In this document: positions 33,050 to 46,790 of the stretch, piece by piece | How the letters are laid out: the number at the start of each line of letters is the position of its first letter | How positions within the stretch are numbered: the stretch's first letter is position 1 | NCBI GenBank assembly: GCA_018873245.2 | Contig: JAEMBT020000001.1 | Location: forward strand, 15,568,220 to 15,632,219 | DNA from: Archegozetes longisetosus | Lineage: Eukaryota > Arthropoda > Arachnida > Sarcoptiformes > Trhypochthoniidae | DNA length: 64,000 nt | Reading direction: 5' to 3' | The notes under the pieces: generated by a model | Told to the model about the DNA's origin: nothing | The model's input: the letters and a program-made list of their open reading frames with translations, nothing else | Databases searched by the model: none | Translations under genes and position numbers: made by a program

Positions 33050-35298
33050 TTAATATTGGATGAAATTGTAATTGAACCAGAAATGAAGTATGTTACAATT
33101 TGAAATGCTTAGGGTCACAGTAGTGCCAAGATATTTTGTGTGTACCTGATTTTCTTCCATGTGAAAAGTCGCTAAACCAAAGTCTGCTATTTTAACAAAT
33201 GACCCATTACTTCCATCTGATATAAGAATGTTTGTCGGTTTCAAATCTCTATGAATTATTGGAGGATCTTGCTTATGCAAGTAGTTGACCCCTTCTAGTA
33301 TTTCTCTAAACAGTTCACAACTGATGAAATACTCTATTTTACTCATCAGTTCAGAATCACTTCGTTTGAATTGTTTTGGTTTTAGTTGAAGAATCTTTTC
33401 CAAAGAGCTTAAACAGTACTCCATTTGAATGAAAATCGCATTATCCTCTATCCAGCAAGATTTGTATTGCACGATGAAATTGCTTTTAAGTTTTGCTAAT
33501 AATCTCAATTCATTACTGAATTTCGAGTTAAAAAACCTCTTATGTTATCTTCAGGAGTTATTCCCAAACCTTGAAGAATTAACAGTTAAGGTATTACAAA
33601 CAAAGAAGCATTTTTAAACCCTATCTCGTATCTCTGAAATATTTTCGTTTATTTCCAATCAATATAAACGTAAATCTTTAAAATAATATATACTCAAATG
33701 ATTGCGTTTTCTCGAAAGCTCTGACTGTTTGAAAATCTAATATAATTTTAATGAAATTAAATGATTCAAAATAATTTTATGTTATACTAGAGTGTGAATA
33801 TTCGATTTGAAACGTTTCGAAAATTTTCACTTATGATGATGAAAGCATCAAATACTTTTAATTATTTAATTAGAGTGTTAATTACCTTCAACTGTTATTT
33901 TCTTCACAGCATATGTTTGTTCATCCATTATATGTAGAACTTTATAGACTAATCCGAATCCTCCTTTACCTATTAATTCCCAATTGTTAAAATATTGACC
34001 ATAAGATGAATTTTTCTCAAAGTTACTGTCAAGAGCTTGAACTGTGCGCGTTGAAAGTGAAGTTTGATTACTGTTTTCACTCAATAAATTCATGCCTTTG
34101 TTTTGAGTATCGACAAAAGGGAATAGTTCAGCTCTCTGGCTGTCCATTAAACTTGAGCTAAAGTTATTTGAAGTGCTTACTTTTGAACTCTCCGATTGCT
34201 TTATACTACTTCCAGTAGAATCAATACTTTTACAATCAGCGTTTTCTATTGTTTTATAAGTGATTTTGCATACTTCTGCGTAATAGTCAACAAATGATTC
34301 ATATTCCATTTCTTCATAAAATTCTCTTGTCGCAGGCGCCTCTCTTTCAGAACTTCATAACAACGTTCATCTTCAGAAATAGCTATTAAATATTCGCTAT
34401 TTCTCTCCGAGGCGATTTCCTTGAAGGATATATGTGATATGTGATATTCACCCCTAACCTTCTGACTCTTTTTCCCTTCATCAATTTTGTTCTTACCGTA
34501 TGCATAAATATATCCATCGGAAGTCAAAAAATAACTTACATTAAGACCACAAGTTATTTTAGTGAAATTCACATCATAGATTTCAATGAGAGTTGGTTTG
34601 TTGAAAATTTTAGATTTTTCATGGCCCAACTGCCCAAACTCATTCGAGCCCCAACTGAAAACTCGACAATCTCTTGACAAAGCAAGTGAGTGTTTACTCC
34701 CGCATGAAATCGCAATGATCTTGTGCCCTAAAAATGCGTTTGAACCATGCAACCGGAATGGTTTAGCAACATATGAAACATTAAGTCCATTTCCAATTTG
34801 ACCAAATTTGTTCTCATCCCATGCATATACTTCTCCATTGCTTGTCATAGCCAATGAATGCCACGGACCACAACTTATATCAACAATATCTTTATTGCTC
34901 AAAAGTTCGTGTTTTTGCGGCGCATAAAATCTTTTATTGTCCACTTCTATTCCTAACTGACCAGAATTGTTATAGCCCCAGTAAAAAATTTCGTTTCGAT
35001 CGTTTTTAGCCAAGACATGAAAAAATCCATTGTAAAATTTTGTTAGTCCTTTTTCACATCAAAATTTATGAGGCGTTGCAGGTCTAACAGGGTTGTTGTG
35101 TGTGAATCCTAAGCATCCATAACTATTTCGACCAAAAGCCATGATCTCATCTTTACCAGATACTATAATAACATTTGAACCATTTATAGCATAAGTTCTT
35201 TCATCTCTATTCTCAAAAATATAAAATAGTTTAACAAATTTCTTGATATTATCAGGTTGCTCATTAAAAATTGCAAACTTAGAAATACTCTTAGCCAT
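33050..35298 (-). pseudogene. RCC1-repeat + eIF2-alpha-kinase-like gene, right arm, truncated
   Basis: Inverted copy of 29502-31754: ATG at 35298, exon 1 to 33886, intron 33885-33570, exon 2 from 33569. The first 79 codons are unbroken here (the left arm has an extra T). The same TGA then stops the frame at 35061-35059. At about 34345 one A is missing relative to the left arm, which breaks the frame between the RCC1 blades and the linker. Each arm is intact where the other is broken, as expected of indel noise or early decay. The kinase C-lobe is again missing at the centre. Confidence 0.75.
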
Positions 35299-35382
35299 TA
35301 GTATTTTTAGATCCTCGAAGTCTTAGATAGTTACTAAATGAATTCTAGCGGTTCACAAGTTATTGTTAAATTTATATATATA

Positions 35383-35757
35383 CAAGGGGTACTAGTTAAG
35401 TTTTGAGAATCTGATATTTAGATTAGTTGTAATGAACTCCAAGTTTATAATTATTAAATATAGCATAACATGGGCTTACATAATAAGTATTGTTGATATA
35501 GCCTTGAAAATTTAGGAAATATTTAAAGTTCAAACAGAATTACTTTGCACTTTTGCTATTATAATGGCTGAGCTAACAAGGCGTGATTTCGTGTTATAAT
35601 TTTGCATTTTTTTTAAAAAGGCTTATGAGAGCTGGTTCAAACGTATGAAAAAGTGTATAGAAAACCAGGGAGAGCACTTAGAAAAAAAAATTCTTAATAT
35701 AATGTATTTAACTCTTGAATAAATTGCTTATTCTCAAAACTTAACTAGTACCCCTTG
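35383..35757 (+). mobile_element. Deleted mariner-like element (MITE), right arm
   Basis: Inverted copy of 29045-29417, with the same ends and TA flanks. The transposase remnant (YESWFKRMKKC) reads on the plus strand. Confidence 0.8.
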
Positions 35758-36503
35758 TATATATATATATATATCCATGAAATTTTTATCTTTATCGCTT
35801 GAAAACAAATAGCATAGTTCCTAGGTTAAATATGTTGTATAGAAACTTAATGATGTGTTATTGCACTCTAATTGTTTCAGAAATTTAAGGCAGATAACTA
35901 TAAAACAATGATTATAAACTTATATAACATATCATTCAATTTCTATAAGACATATCTCTTAGGGCGGCTGAAGAGTAATTGCATATTCATATCTTATCAA
36001 TGGATAAAGTATTAGATATGTTTACGAAAAATCATTAAAAACTTGTTGATTTTCTGCTTCACAATGTAAGCTTTGATTTTACTGTTTATTATTAGTCATA
36101 TAGTAATGGTCCCGACTATTAACCCTCTCTGAGCCAGTGTTCACAATGGAGAACAGAAGGCGTTTACAAAGTACCATCTATTACTGGGCTCTAATATCCC
36201 TTAAATTTCCGAAATACTAACTTAAGAGATTTGAATGTAACTCTAGTAAATTGCGAAATCTCAATTCGAATGATTTATTATTGCTCTACTACATAACGTT
36301 TCTATCTTTTCACTTCTCACGTATTCTCTAATCTACTTTTTTCTTATAAAGATTAAAGTTTATCTCTGATTTGTGGAAAGTAGAATTTTTTAATAGAAAT
36401 CAAGATATTTTCTGTACGGTTTGCTCAACCTATAGTTACGAACGATAAATTTTTAGAATAATTACAAAATCAAAGTTAAAGGATCTCTCAATTTTCGTAA
36501 GTT
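35758..36503. other. Gene-free stretch, inverted copy
   Basis: Mirror of 28299-29044. Confidence 0.5.
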
Positions 36504-36654
36504 TTATGAAGCCTGTTTTTGAGGAAATGTCTTAGCAAATAGGCCTTTAACCATTCATTAAAAATGTTTTCTATATTGAATTTTATGTAGAAAGTATTTT
36601 TACTGTGTGTAGATAAAAGCCTATCCGCTAAGGCATTTCAAAAACAGGCTTCAT
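36504..36654. repeat. Small fold-back element, inverted copy
   Basis: Mirror of 28148-28298. Confidence 0.7.
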
Positions 36655-36686
36655 GTGCATAAGAAGTATAATGCGAAACTACGATA

Positions 36687-37261
36687 TGACTAACTCGGAA
36701 TTGGCATTTGCTGTAAATTTTTTTTTAAACAAAATATGCCTTAAATGATAGGTAATTATTAAAGATTTTAAGATTTCGGTCTGATTTGGGCTGAAATGTA
36801 TTTTTTGAAATTTTATAATTTATTCAAGTTTAAGCTTCCCTCTCATTTCCCTCTCAAGTTGTGAGTTTGCTATAATTAGAACTCAGTTCGATTCATAAAA
36901 GTTTTTACGCATTGATCAAAATCTTTCAAAATCTATTAATGTTCAAATGGTTATAAACCATTTTTTAGAATAATTTATTATAAAATGCTAAACCCAATTA
37001 ATATTATAAATTAATTTTATAAAATTGCTCATCAAAAGTATCGTAACGAATTAACTCAAATATCAGAATACTCAAACACTACAATGTTTATTGCTCTACT
37101 TGAGAGGAAAACCTAAACTTGAATTAATTATAAAATTTCAAAAAATGCATTTCAGCTCAAATCACACCGAAAACTTAAAATCTTTAATAATTACCTATCA
37201 TTTAAGGCATATCTTGTTTTTTTAAAAAATTTACAGCAAATGCCAATCCCGAGTAAGTTAT
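36687..37261. repeat. Fold-back element, inverted copy
   Basis: Mirror of 27541-28115. Its T-run near 36717 is two bases shorter than the matching A-run at 28070. Confidence 0.75.
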
Positions 37262-38587
37262 AACCCAAAATATGTTCTACCTGACCTTACCTGGGTCAGG
37301 GTCAAGATGGGCATCTAGTTATTTTCTCTAATTGAGTGACATTCAAATATGTATAGATGTTATATTCTTGGATAAAATGTCAGTCAAAGACTATCATTTG
37401 TGAATTCGCTTTCCCTTTCGCTAAGAATGAACAATATTTAGTGCGAGAAGTCGGAAATGTTGCAAATATTTATAGAATTTAATCGAAATATCTTTCCCAA
37501 TTGATAGGTAAATTTTAAAGAAAACTGGAATTTCCCCAATAAAGCCTAAAATAGACATTAATGAAGCATTTGATAAAATCGACTTAGAAACTAAGAATAA
37601 ATAAAAACCAAAGTAATAGAAACTGTTATCAAACTGAGAATGAATTGATTCTACCTCAAAATGAGGCTCAAATTTTTTATGATTTTAAAAAAGAGGCTGA
37701 TAACAACTCAAAATTGAACTTATGAGCCACGATTTTTAGAAACATTTGAATTTTGATTATCCTCATTAAATATATAGAGCACTAACTTTTGATCATTACA
37801 ACTGAATTAAATAAAGTCAAACTTCGATAAGTACTCTAGTAGGTCATTTTTAATGATTGTTTTTTGTTGGAAGTAATAACTTCTAATCGATCGATTACTT
37901 CTGAGAGTAAAAAGTTCTGCAATAAAACACAAGGACAAATCTCTAAATAAAACTTAGCTCATTACTAACATTCATCAAATTCAGATTTCAACCTTTTTAT
38001 TACTATGCTTTCATGAGAGCTGTTTATCGCTGTCTCATGAAGATTCTTTAATCTTGTTAACACATTGAATATCTCAAATTCGATCAAAATTCCATTTTTA
38101 CAGACTCCTTTAATATTCAGTCAGCCGTTACATAAGTAATCCGCAAAATATCAGTATATATAATTATAGTCTAGGTCTTTTCATTTGTCATATTTTATAA
38201 TTAAACAAAGGCATTATGGTATGTTTGTGACTCAATTATTGAAGGCAAGATTTTCTTATTTTGACCCGAAATTTGAAAACAGGTATTTCTGATCATCTCT
38301 TAACTTTCCTATTATTGCGTAGAATTTCGAATTAGCATTGATAAATGACTCTTTCCGTCATTTAATCACATCCACTAAGAGTGCATCATCATTAAATACT
38401 TTTTAATGGCTATTTATTGGCTAAATAAAGAATGTGTGATTTTCTACAATTGACATGTTATATGTTGTTTAAATTTGTGTTAATGGTCTAAATATTGGTT
38501 CAATCTATTAATGGTTCACATATATTGAATTTATTTCAATTTTGTTCCTTTAAAATTCGAATGCGTTATTAGCCTTATAATAAAAGT
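37262..38587. other. Gene-free stretch, inverted copy
   Basis: Mirror of 26216-27540. Confidence 0.5.
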
Positions 38588-39118
38588 ATTAGTCGGAAAT
38601 ATAAATGCATCCCGCCTAATCGCTCACCAAGCCAGTATGAGTATCAAACTAAAGCTTATGAAGAGTAGAATTGAAAGTAAAAAGAATTCAAAAATATGAA
38701 GACTGAAAGTAGATATGAATTTTTAAATGTATTTAATATTAAGGGTTATTAATTACATGCAGAAAGCTCGTTAGCATTACCCAGGGAACACCACGTGGAG
38801 ATGAGCCATTTTTAGAGTGGCTATATGTACCCCACTCATTTTATAGTGGGCTTTGTTCCACCCATCTCAAGTTTTTATAGTGGCTAGAGGTGCTCCTACT
38901 TAGTTAGAGTCCGTGTCAGTGCTTTCCAGTACCTGTTCGATATGTTGAAATCACTTTTTTCGCTTTTAAAAGTAAATTTTTAAAGATTCATATCTTCTCT
39001 CAGCTATCGTATTTTTTAGAAATTCTTTTTCCAATTCTGCTCTTCATAAGCTTTAATTTGATATCCATATAGGTTTGGTAAGCGATTAGATGAAAGAGAC
39101 GGTCGGAACAAATAAAAG
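38588..39118. repeat. Fold-back element, inverted copy
   Basis: Mirror of 25685-26215. Confidence 0.7.
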
Positions 39119-39316
39119 TATCAAGATATTTTAAGTTAGTTTTAAGCATATTATAAGCATGTAACATGATACAAAAATATGCAAAAATTATTTAGATTGG
39201 TACAACATTTAATGAACTATTTACAATCAAATATTCCTTACAGCGCGTTACAGTTTGAACAAAATTAAACACTTAGCATGAATAAATATGTAATTAAATG
39301 ATCAAGTACAGTAATT

Positions 39317-39598
39317 CTAATCTAATGTTGATGAAATCTTGGACAAGTCCGGGTAAATAGTTATTTGTTCCGTCACTTTGTCATGGTTGTCCTCTTCTAT
39401 CTCGGTGATGTCACTATCGATGATTCTATCACTGGTGCCATAATTAGCGGCACTAACGTTGACATCACTTTCCTCATCACTACTTTCACTTGGATTGTAC
39501 AGGAGATAAATAGAATCAACTGATATAGTTGACTTTTTTGATGACTTGCATCTAGCGCGACTTAACACTTTTATATAACACTTTTCGCGTGCGCGCAC
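39317..39598 (-). CDS. Possible small acidic protein or terminal exon, right arm
   Basis: Identical to the 25204-25485 frame. The same doubts apply: no ATG and no recognised family. Confidence 0.25.
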   Translation of the reverse strand: MRAREKCYIKVLSRARCKSSKKSTISVDSIYLLYNPSESSDEESDVNVSAANYGTSDRIIDSDITEIEEDNHDKVTEQITIYPDLSKISSTLD

Positions 39599-41067
39599 GT
39601 GCCTATAGTCCTTTTGCCTGAGTTACACCTGCAAATCGTGCCTTTTATTGCATTATAATCACGGCAATTTTTGTCATATTGCAACATAATTTCGTAGCAC
39701 AACACAACTTTTGGATTTCTTTAAATTACTTTATTGAGGAATACGAGGTAAAAGACGTTAATACATGTTTGCTTATCACTTTTATGGGAAAACTTCTGCC
39801 AAAATTGGGACAGAGACTTATAGGAGTTTGTGCTAATAATAGGGGGAATAGGGGGTATTGTTAGGTAATAGCTTTAGGTGGGTTTACTATAATGCTAAGG
39901 GTTAGGATTGTATTTCCCTGTGACAGACCCCGCTTCATAATTTATGTCTAACTGTGGGAAAGTATAAGTTTAGGGTGTGGGAGAGATGTAAAGAGAAAAA
40001 TTCTTTTCAATTTGCCCCTCCTTTAGAGTGTTCGTCTCTGAATACGGCTAATATTGTAATAACGTCTTAGTTCTTAAATTAGACCTATACCAAAATACTT
40101 CTGTAATAACCTATATTTTTTAAACTCTAATTTTCATAACTCACCGTATATGTCAACATTTATTACTGATTTCAAGATTACTTTTTATTTGTACAAAAGA
40201 AATCTTCACATGCTTGTCTCAACTGTACAAATTATGAAGACAGCTGAGAGTAAGCATATTTCAACTCTGAAAACCTACCTAAGTATGTCCTAGTTAAACA
40301 ATCTCCCAATCCTAGCTAAATGTGCTATTGACCTTAAAAGGTTTAGCCTATCATTGTAAAACATTTTCTAATTTAACCCGCCTATTGTTCCTATAAAATG
40401 TCGTGTTTTTCTTAAATTTTTCGCTCTTTCTTCCAGTGTTAAAATCCTGTGAAATCTTATGTAATTTTATTATTGTGGTTATGTTAAATAAAGTGCTTAT
40501 ATTTTAAAATTTGATTTCATACACGCTCCTATCAAAGATCCAGACTTTACAATATACACTCTTTTAAAAGTGATTTACAATGAATATAACTTGATGATCA
40601 ATACAAATTTATAAGTTATATAAATTGATTAGGTATATATAAAAAAGATTAAATAAAATTATTAAAAATAAAAGTTATAATTAAAATTAATAAGTATTTG
40701 GGGAAATATAATTTCTTGTTTGGGTTAACTTTTGAGCAAGAGCGTAGTTTTTGTTACAAATAGTCGTACTTTATGTGAAGTGCTTGTTTGGAGAATGCGC
40801 ATTTGATGACAATTTTTGAAGCGAAAGGCACCAAAACAAAACATGTGTTTCTCAAACATTTATATGAAAGCGATTTTTTGTGCATAATTTTGTGTGTATA
40901 TATAAGAAAAATACTTGAGCTCTACATTGGATTGAATTGTGGATCTTGGTCGTCTAACTTCTTGAGCTGATTATTATTGACTTTGTTTTGGGTAAGTAGA
41001 CGATTTTTGTAATAAATGATGTATTATTTGATAAGAAATTTTCTCTTAAAGGTTATTTTCATTAAAC
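39599..41067. other. Gene-free stretch, inverted copy
   Basis: Mirror of 23737-25203. It lies upstream of the chromodomain gene and may hold its promoter, but no clear box was identified. Confidence 0.45.
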
Positions 41068-42607
41068 ATGTCGGATAATGGTATGTGTTATATGATTATG
41101 GTTTGTCCTAACCTATTAACTTAAAATTTTCTTTTTTAGCTCATAAGCGTTTTTGTAATGAGAGGAGACGTGAGTCTGTTGCCGTAAATGTAAAACCTGC
41201 CTCTTGTCCAACAAAATACGATACTAGGTCGAAGTCTTCTGTAAAGTCTTCGATGACAACTGATTATATGTCAGATCTTGTCTGTGTTTGTTCGTCAACG
41301 TCTGTTGGAGAAGTTCTCAACATTGGGTCGCCAGTTTCATCATCTTCTGAGGAAGAGTTTGATTTGAGTTTTGATCCAACTGACAACCATCCGCCTTACA
41401 CTCCATCTGATTTGGTGCTTAAGGAACTGTTGCCTGAGCTTCCTCCACGGCCCAGTCAAGTTTTTAATCACCCTGGACCAGATAAGGCTACCAAGGAACA
41501 TGAGATTGAAAGTGTCGTCGCCCGAGCTAAAGTATAGAATGGCAAGGTGTGGGAAGATCGTTTTCTCGTGAGATAGGTTGGATGGGAGGATAGGTTCAAT
41601 ACTTTCGAGCTTGAAAACACATTTCGAGGCTCGCAAGCTCTATTCAACTTCTTTCCTGCTAAGCTTTTATCGCTTGGTGCTAGTCGTAAGGCTAGGACTT
41701 TACCTGATTTTGAATCAGCGCCCGTCAACTCTGGAGGTGACCCGTTTAATGGTGTACTGCAGAGTGAGTTGACTAAATATATCGAAAAAGGAAAATATTC
41801 GAAGTTGCTTGGATCTCATAGGTATGCATTAGATTGTTGGAATGATTTAATAGTAAACTATATGTATTCTTTTTATTCAATTGATACCAAGGAGGAGGTT
41901 CAAGATATTGAGCTGCAATTTTGATCTAGACTTTACTCTAAGTGGTTATCTCTGGAGATGGGCGATTTTTATCTATGTCCAAAAATAATCGGCCGATCTC
42001 AGGATGGAAAAAGCGAGTTGAGCGAGTTTGTGCGGCGACATTCACCGCATCGTTCCAAATTCATCTCGAACAACACTGATGTTCTTGAGTCTATTAGATC
42101 TTTATCCAAACAGCACCGTTTTGTGATATTTTTGCTTGCCTGACCCTTGGGGATTAAACATTCTTGTTCAGGTCTTGCGTTTCATACCAACGTTTTAATT
42201 GTTTCAAACGATGGAGTTAGACGAACTTGTGAGTATTAGGTGTTTTGATAAAATTCGTTGTTTAAAATTTTAATATCTATTTAGATTACTATTACAACCA
42301 CTTAGTTAAAGCTAGAGCTACTGAAACACCAGTTGCTTCGGTACGCTTAGCTAGAACTAAGTTACCGGTTGATGGCGAACGACCGGCTTTTGAAGACCAA
42401 AGCAGTACTCAGGACTGCTTGGAGCGGTCTTTAGTTTTTATTGCGAATGCCATTGAGAATGGAAGTTGGACGGAGGGACTTGAATGGTTGCGATATGATT
42501 ATGTTATCATAAAGTACATCGATAACTGGTTTTTATCATTTTTTTCTTATACTTTTTTTTGCTACTTAATTTTTCGTAAAAATATAAATTGTGATATTTT
42601 TGATTAA
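41068..42607 (+). pseudogene. Chromodomain + Ulp1-like protease gene, right-arm decayed copy
   Basis: ATG at 41068; exon 1 to 41080; 59-bp intron; exon 2 from 41140 to a donor at 41821. Then come parts with EMGDFYLCPKIIGRSQDG, HTNVLIVSNDG and, after an intron ending TTTAG at about 42284, DQSSTQDCLERSLVFIANA. The stop is at 42605-42607. It has the same in-frame TAG/TGA codons as the left arm (near 41535, 41573, 41923 and 42141). The tail is about 25 residues longer than the 62.9-kb copy because the usual stop is lost. The element-linked position (antisense, about 1.4 kb beyond env) matches the 62.9-kb copy. Confidence 0.65.
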
Positions 42608-43991
42608 ATTATAGTTAGAAAAATAAAATGGAGATATCAAATTTATAAAAAAAGATTGTATTTTCATTAATATAAGCATAAGGTAAGGGTATAATGATTT
42701 GGTTAACAGATATGGATATCTATTTATATGTAGGCGTCTCTTTATACCATTATTAGTGTGATTAGGATTATAGTTTTACTTATAAACACTCGATCACAAA
42801 TTGACTTAACCTAATCTAGTCTTTGTGTAATCATATTGTCTTTAAGTTTGTTGTTCAAATTGTCGGACGGCCACTCTATCGGTTAATTTGGATAATTTGG
42901 TCTGTTATTTTACTTTTCAGGGGAATTAAAAGTTCATGATCGTATATCTTCAAAACATTCGATGAATCTTTCAATTTGATATAATTAAAAGTTTCCTATG
43001 ATTTATTCTAAACAGATTATATGAATTAAATTTTGGTGCGATTTCTTAATTGTGGTCAGATTGGAGTATACGCAGTTTGTAAATTGGCGATAACATAAAA
43101 ATTTATTATCGCAAAAATACAAGGAACACTCGTTGAATTTCAACATATTATATACCGTTTTAATAGAGAATCGGGAGGAAAATTCAAAAATGTTGTCGAA
43201 ATTTGCGGGCGATAACTCTAAACTGGTCAAAAAACAGGTTTGATCAAGAATAGCTAGTCAACTATAGTTAGAAATTATGAAATGACTCGATAGAGGGCTT
43301 ACACTTTCAAAATTTATGAATAAGAGTCATATATGAGCTTTTTTCGTATTGAAACTTTTTAGCAAATACGCTTTATACTATAAATTTTATTTTGTTAAAA
43401 TTTTTTTGGTTTATTTTATAATTTTATTTTATTTGTTATTTTTTAGTAATTTTTTTTGTTATGAAGGATCACATCGTGGAGTCCTATATTTTTTCTATTT
43501 CTTTCATTATTGCTTCACAAATCCGAACTCTTTCTGAGCTATTTGTTTAAAACTGAGTCTTGTAACATTTGTTCAAGACTCGCTCAAACAAAGAGACACA
43601 ACCCATTAAATGGTTTAGTGTTTTTGGAGTAAGTTGTTTAAACTTTTCAGGATTTGAGGCAAAATATTCATATAGTTATTGGACTATTTACCTTGTAATC
43701 AATTTATTTGTATTATTTGTAAGCAAATAATAATTTATTATGATTAAATATTGATTTTGTTTTTTTGGCTATAAAGACTTAGCATATTAATGCATTGTGT
43801 TTCGTGGGCTTGCATTGCGAGCAAATGCTTTGTTTTCTTTGAATGGGTAGTAGGTGGCTAAAGAGCGATACAAGGGGTGTATTAGAAGCTGAAAATTATT
43901 TACATAAGAATAGTTTGATAATTCCAATCTCGTTATATTGGGACTGGTTCGGTATCTGGATAAGGTGGAGGTTCTATGAGGATTCTTCATT
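42608..43991. other. 3' region of the retroelement, inverted copy, no gene
   Basis: Mirror of 20812-22196, with the conserved tract at 43500-43680. Confidence 0.4.
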
Positions 43992-44641
43992 CAGCGATAT
44001 TGGAGCTCTACTTGATTTGAAAACGTGTTTATAAGCCCAGTTTCTCTTTCTCATTAAGCCCGTAATTTTCTAAAGATAAGGCATATTATAAGTACTAAAC
44101 TTGTTATAACTATTATTAGGATGTCTTCAGAGTTTTTCCAGCCCGTCATTTTCGACGCAGGATTTATTCCTCGCTTTCTTTTAAGTTCTAATCTTACGTG
44201 TTTACCGTTCGTATCTAAAAAGCACGACTGAGGTTCGTAATTCTCGATAACATTATTTTTAGGTAGTTTAAGTGATATATAAGGAGAATTGACTAATAGT
44301 TCATCTAATTCTCCCTTTAACCACTTTATTCCCATGTTTGTAATCGCACTTTTTATCATCATAAAGGAGGCTGCCATAGAAGCAATATCGAATTTCTTCC
44401 ACTCATTAGCGACAGTTAGTACAGGAACTATTTGACTTGTAGTTAAGCTCGAGAAGTGCAAATCGCGTTTTGTTTTGTTACTCCTTTTATGAAACAAGAA
44501 TCTACCAATATTGAATACGTTAGAGGGGTCCTACAAAACTGTTGTACTGGCTCAATGAAGGTTTCATTAAACTTCTGAGCACACCAGGAAATTTCTAGGA
44601 GAGAGAAATTTCTTTTCATTTGCTGATAGCACGGGCTATCA
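43992..44641 (-). pseudogene. Second env-like module, right arm
   Basis: Inverted copy of 20163-20811. The open stretch 44497-44054 ends in a membrane span. Confidence 0.6.
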
Positions 44642-46790
44642 TAATGGAAATTTAACGTTATAATGTCGTCTTGTAAGTGAGCATAGGTTGGGGGTTAGTA
44701 TTAAAGCTAGTATGGTGGTCAGCATTATGGTCTGTTCAGGGTTGTAAAATTTGGATTTTGTGTAGCTTTTACTTTTAGTGGCCTCAGGCTTTTCTTCGCT
44801 AGGTGTGCTTTCTAAAGGTATTTCTTCGTGTTTTATTTCATTGTTAGACTTGCAACAGTTAGTAATTCTTTTTCTGTTACAATAAACTATACCTAAGGTC
44901 AAAATACAGACTATAATTCCAAAAGTATATAGTCTAAGGTTCTTAAATTCGCTTTTCTAGCTTACTAATCGTATTGAAGTTAGTATCCATGGTACTCAGT
45001 TCTTTGTTCACTTGCTCGCCGATGCTTTCAAAGTCGAAGTTGTGTAGATTTGGCATTAAATGGAAGTTAATTCTTTGTGACAAGGGTGCCGTTGAGCGAG
45101 TTTCACTTTCAATTTGAGTTTGCTTTGCTTCGTAGTGAAGACTGCCAATATCAAAAGAGGTTGTTGTTGGTAAGGCAAATACGAATGGGGGACATTCTAT
45201 TGTTCGATTATATACTTTGATTTCGAAACTATCGCGATAGAGATAATTATTATCCCCGACTTGTTTTGTTTGAACTATGTCCTCGACTATAACTGTGTGT
45301 ATGTCTTCACATGTACTAGCTTTCCAATACTTTTTGGTGATATTAAGAGGTAATTTAGGTATACAGGAATCAAAGTTAGGTGCAACAACAAGGTTCTGAA
45401 TAGTATTGGAAGTCGAGGGAAGTATTATTACGCAATCAGTTTCTTGATCATATACAACACTTTGTGAGCCGGTGTAACGAATCGGACATATGGTTTAACT
45501 GTTGTTTTTCCGTGAGTAAATAGTAAATGGGTCAGCTATCATGATGGAAGTGTTAGACTGTGTGTTTTTGATATCAAATATCATACTTATGCTTTGTTTT
45601 TCCTCATTCAGAATGCAATCTTTCGTTTCAGCCAAAGTTAAATCGTAGTTGGGGGTACAAGGGAGACTAAAATTGAATATCTCAAGAATCTGTTCATCAA
45701 CTGTACCCATTCTCCATTTCCTACCTGTATCTGTTAGTTTATCGTGAGTTAGCGCTAAGCGAGCTGCTAGGTGTGAGACATAAATCATAAATGATGGTAG
45801 ATGATTTTGTAATAATTTTAGAGTGTGTGATTCCCTTTACTTGATATCCTATTCTCTCGATTTCTGCTTCTAACATACTTATTATTTTCTTAACTTTTAT
45901 TTGGTTGTCTTCTAGTTTAGAGAGATTTTCAATCATTTCTTGTTGCCTCTCTTCTATTCTATCGATATGGGCCTTATTCTTAACACTTTGTATTAGTGCT
46001 GCCGCTGCGACTCCGACTGTTGTCGTAACTGCTACAGCAATAACAGCTATTTGACCTATAGCAAGTAATGCTAAACGCTTTTGCCTCTTGATTTCAACTT
46101 CTGCATTAGGTATATGATAAGGACTTTTGCAAAACTTCCGAAGGGGTTCGATGAAGTCAGTTTTGAATTGTTTATCGCACCAGTCCTTTAAATCATTATT
46201 TCGGTAAGGAATGAATGTAGGCTGAAAAAAGAAAGAAATAGTACAATGAAAGGCAACACATAGCGATTCATACCTTACTGTAATTAATACTCAATTGATT
46301 CCTGTAATAACGGGGTTTTCAGACTTCCGCCAAACTAAAGGGTTGAGCTTTTGTAGCGTTGAAAATGCTGTAATTATTAGGTAAAATAACAAAAGTAAAG
46401 AAATGAGTGACTGATCAAAGAGTTTACGGGGTTTTGGGATTCTCCGTGATCTCCTTAAGTAAGTAGGAGATTGGGTAGGTGTCTGTGATAGAGCTTCTTC
46501 ATAACGCTCGTTTGAATGTTGGGGTTTATCTTTCATTAGTTTCTCAAGTTCTGATTCATAACTATAAATCTCTGTCGATGAACTACTGCTAGGTTCCTGT
46601 TTCTTAGACATGGGTTCATTTGGTTTTGGTTCAAAATCGTATGTCTCTGTGGGGGAATTTTTACCAGGTTCCTGTTTTATAACTATGTATTCATCAATTT
46701 CAGTTCCGTTAGTGTCCTCGTAGTGGTTTGTCTCAAGATCCAAGTCGTCTGCTGTCAGTGCTTCTAATCTCGATATTAGTTTTTCTGTCG
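44642..46790 (-). pseudogene. Degenerate env-like gene of the retroelement, right arm
   Basis: Inverted copy of the left-arm env pseudogene, complete at its upstream end. A frame starting near 46815 overlaps the integrase tail in another frame and encodes LISRLEAL, which in the 58.6-kb copy follows the integrase directly in the same frame, so a frameshift separates them here. The stop at 46293-46291, the unmatched stretch and later breaks are as in the left arm. One G is also missing near 44955, which cuts the membrane-anchor part. Confidence 0.75.

Larger units (their letters stand above)
32421..46745 (-). repeat. Right arm of the giant palindrome, about 14.3 kb
   Basis: Inverted copy of 18055-32382. 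At its outer end a 5-base shared run (ACTTG) straddles the point where the two flanks diverge. The right flank continues into the same retroelement, while the left flank is the 3' region of B copy 5. Confidence 0.97.
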
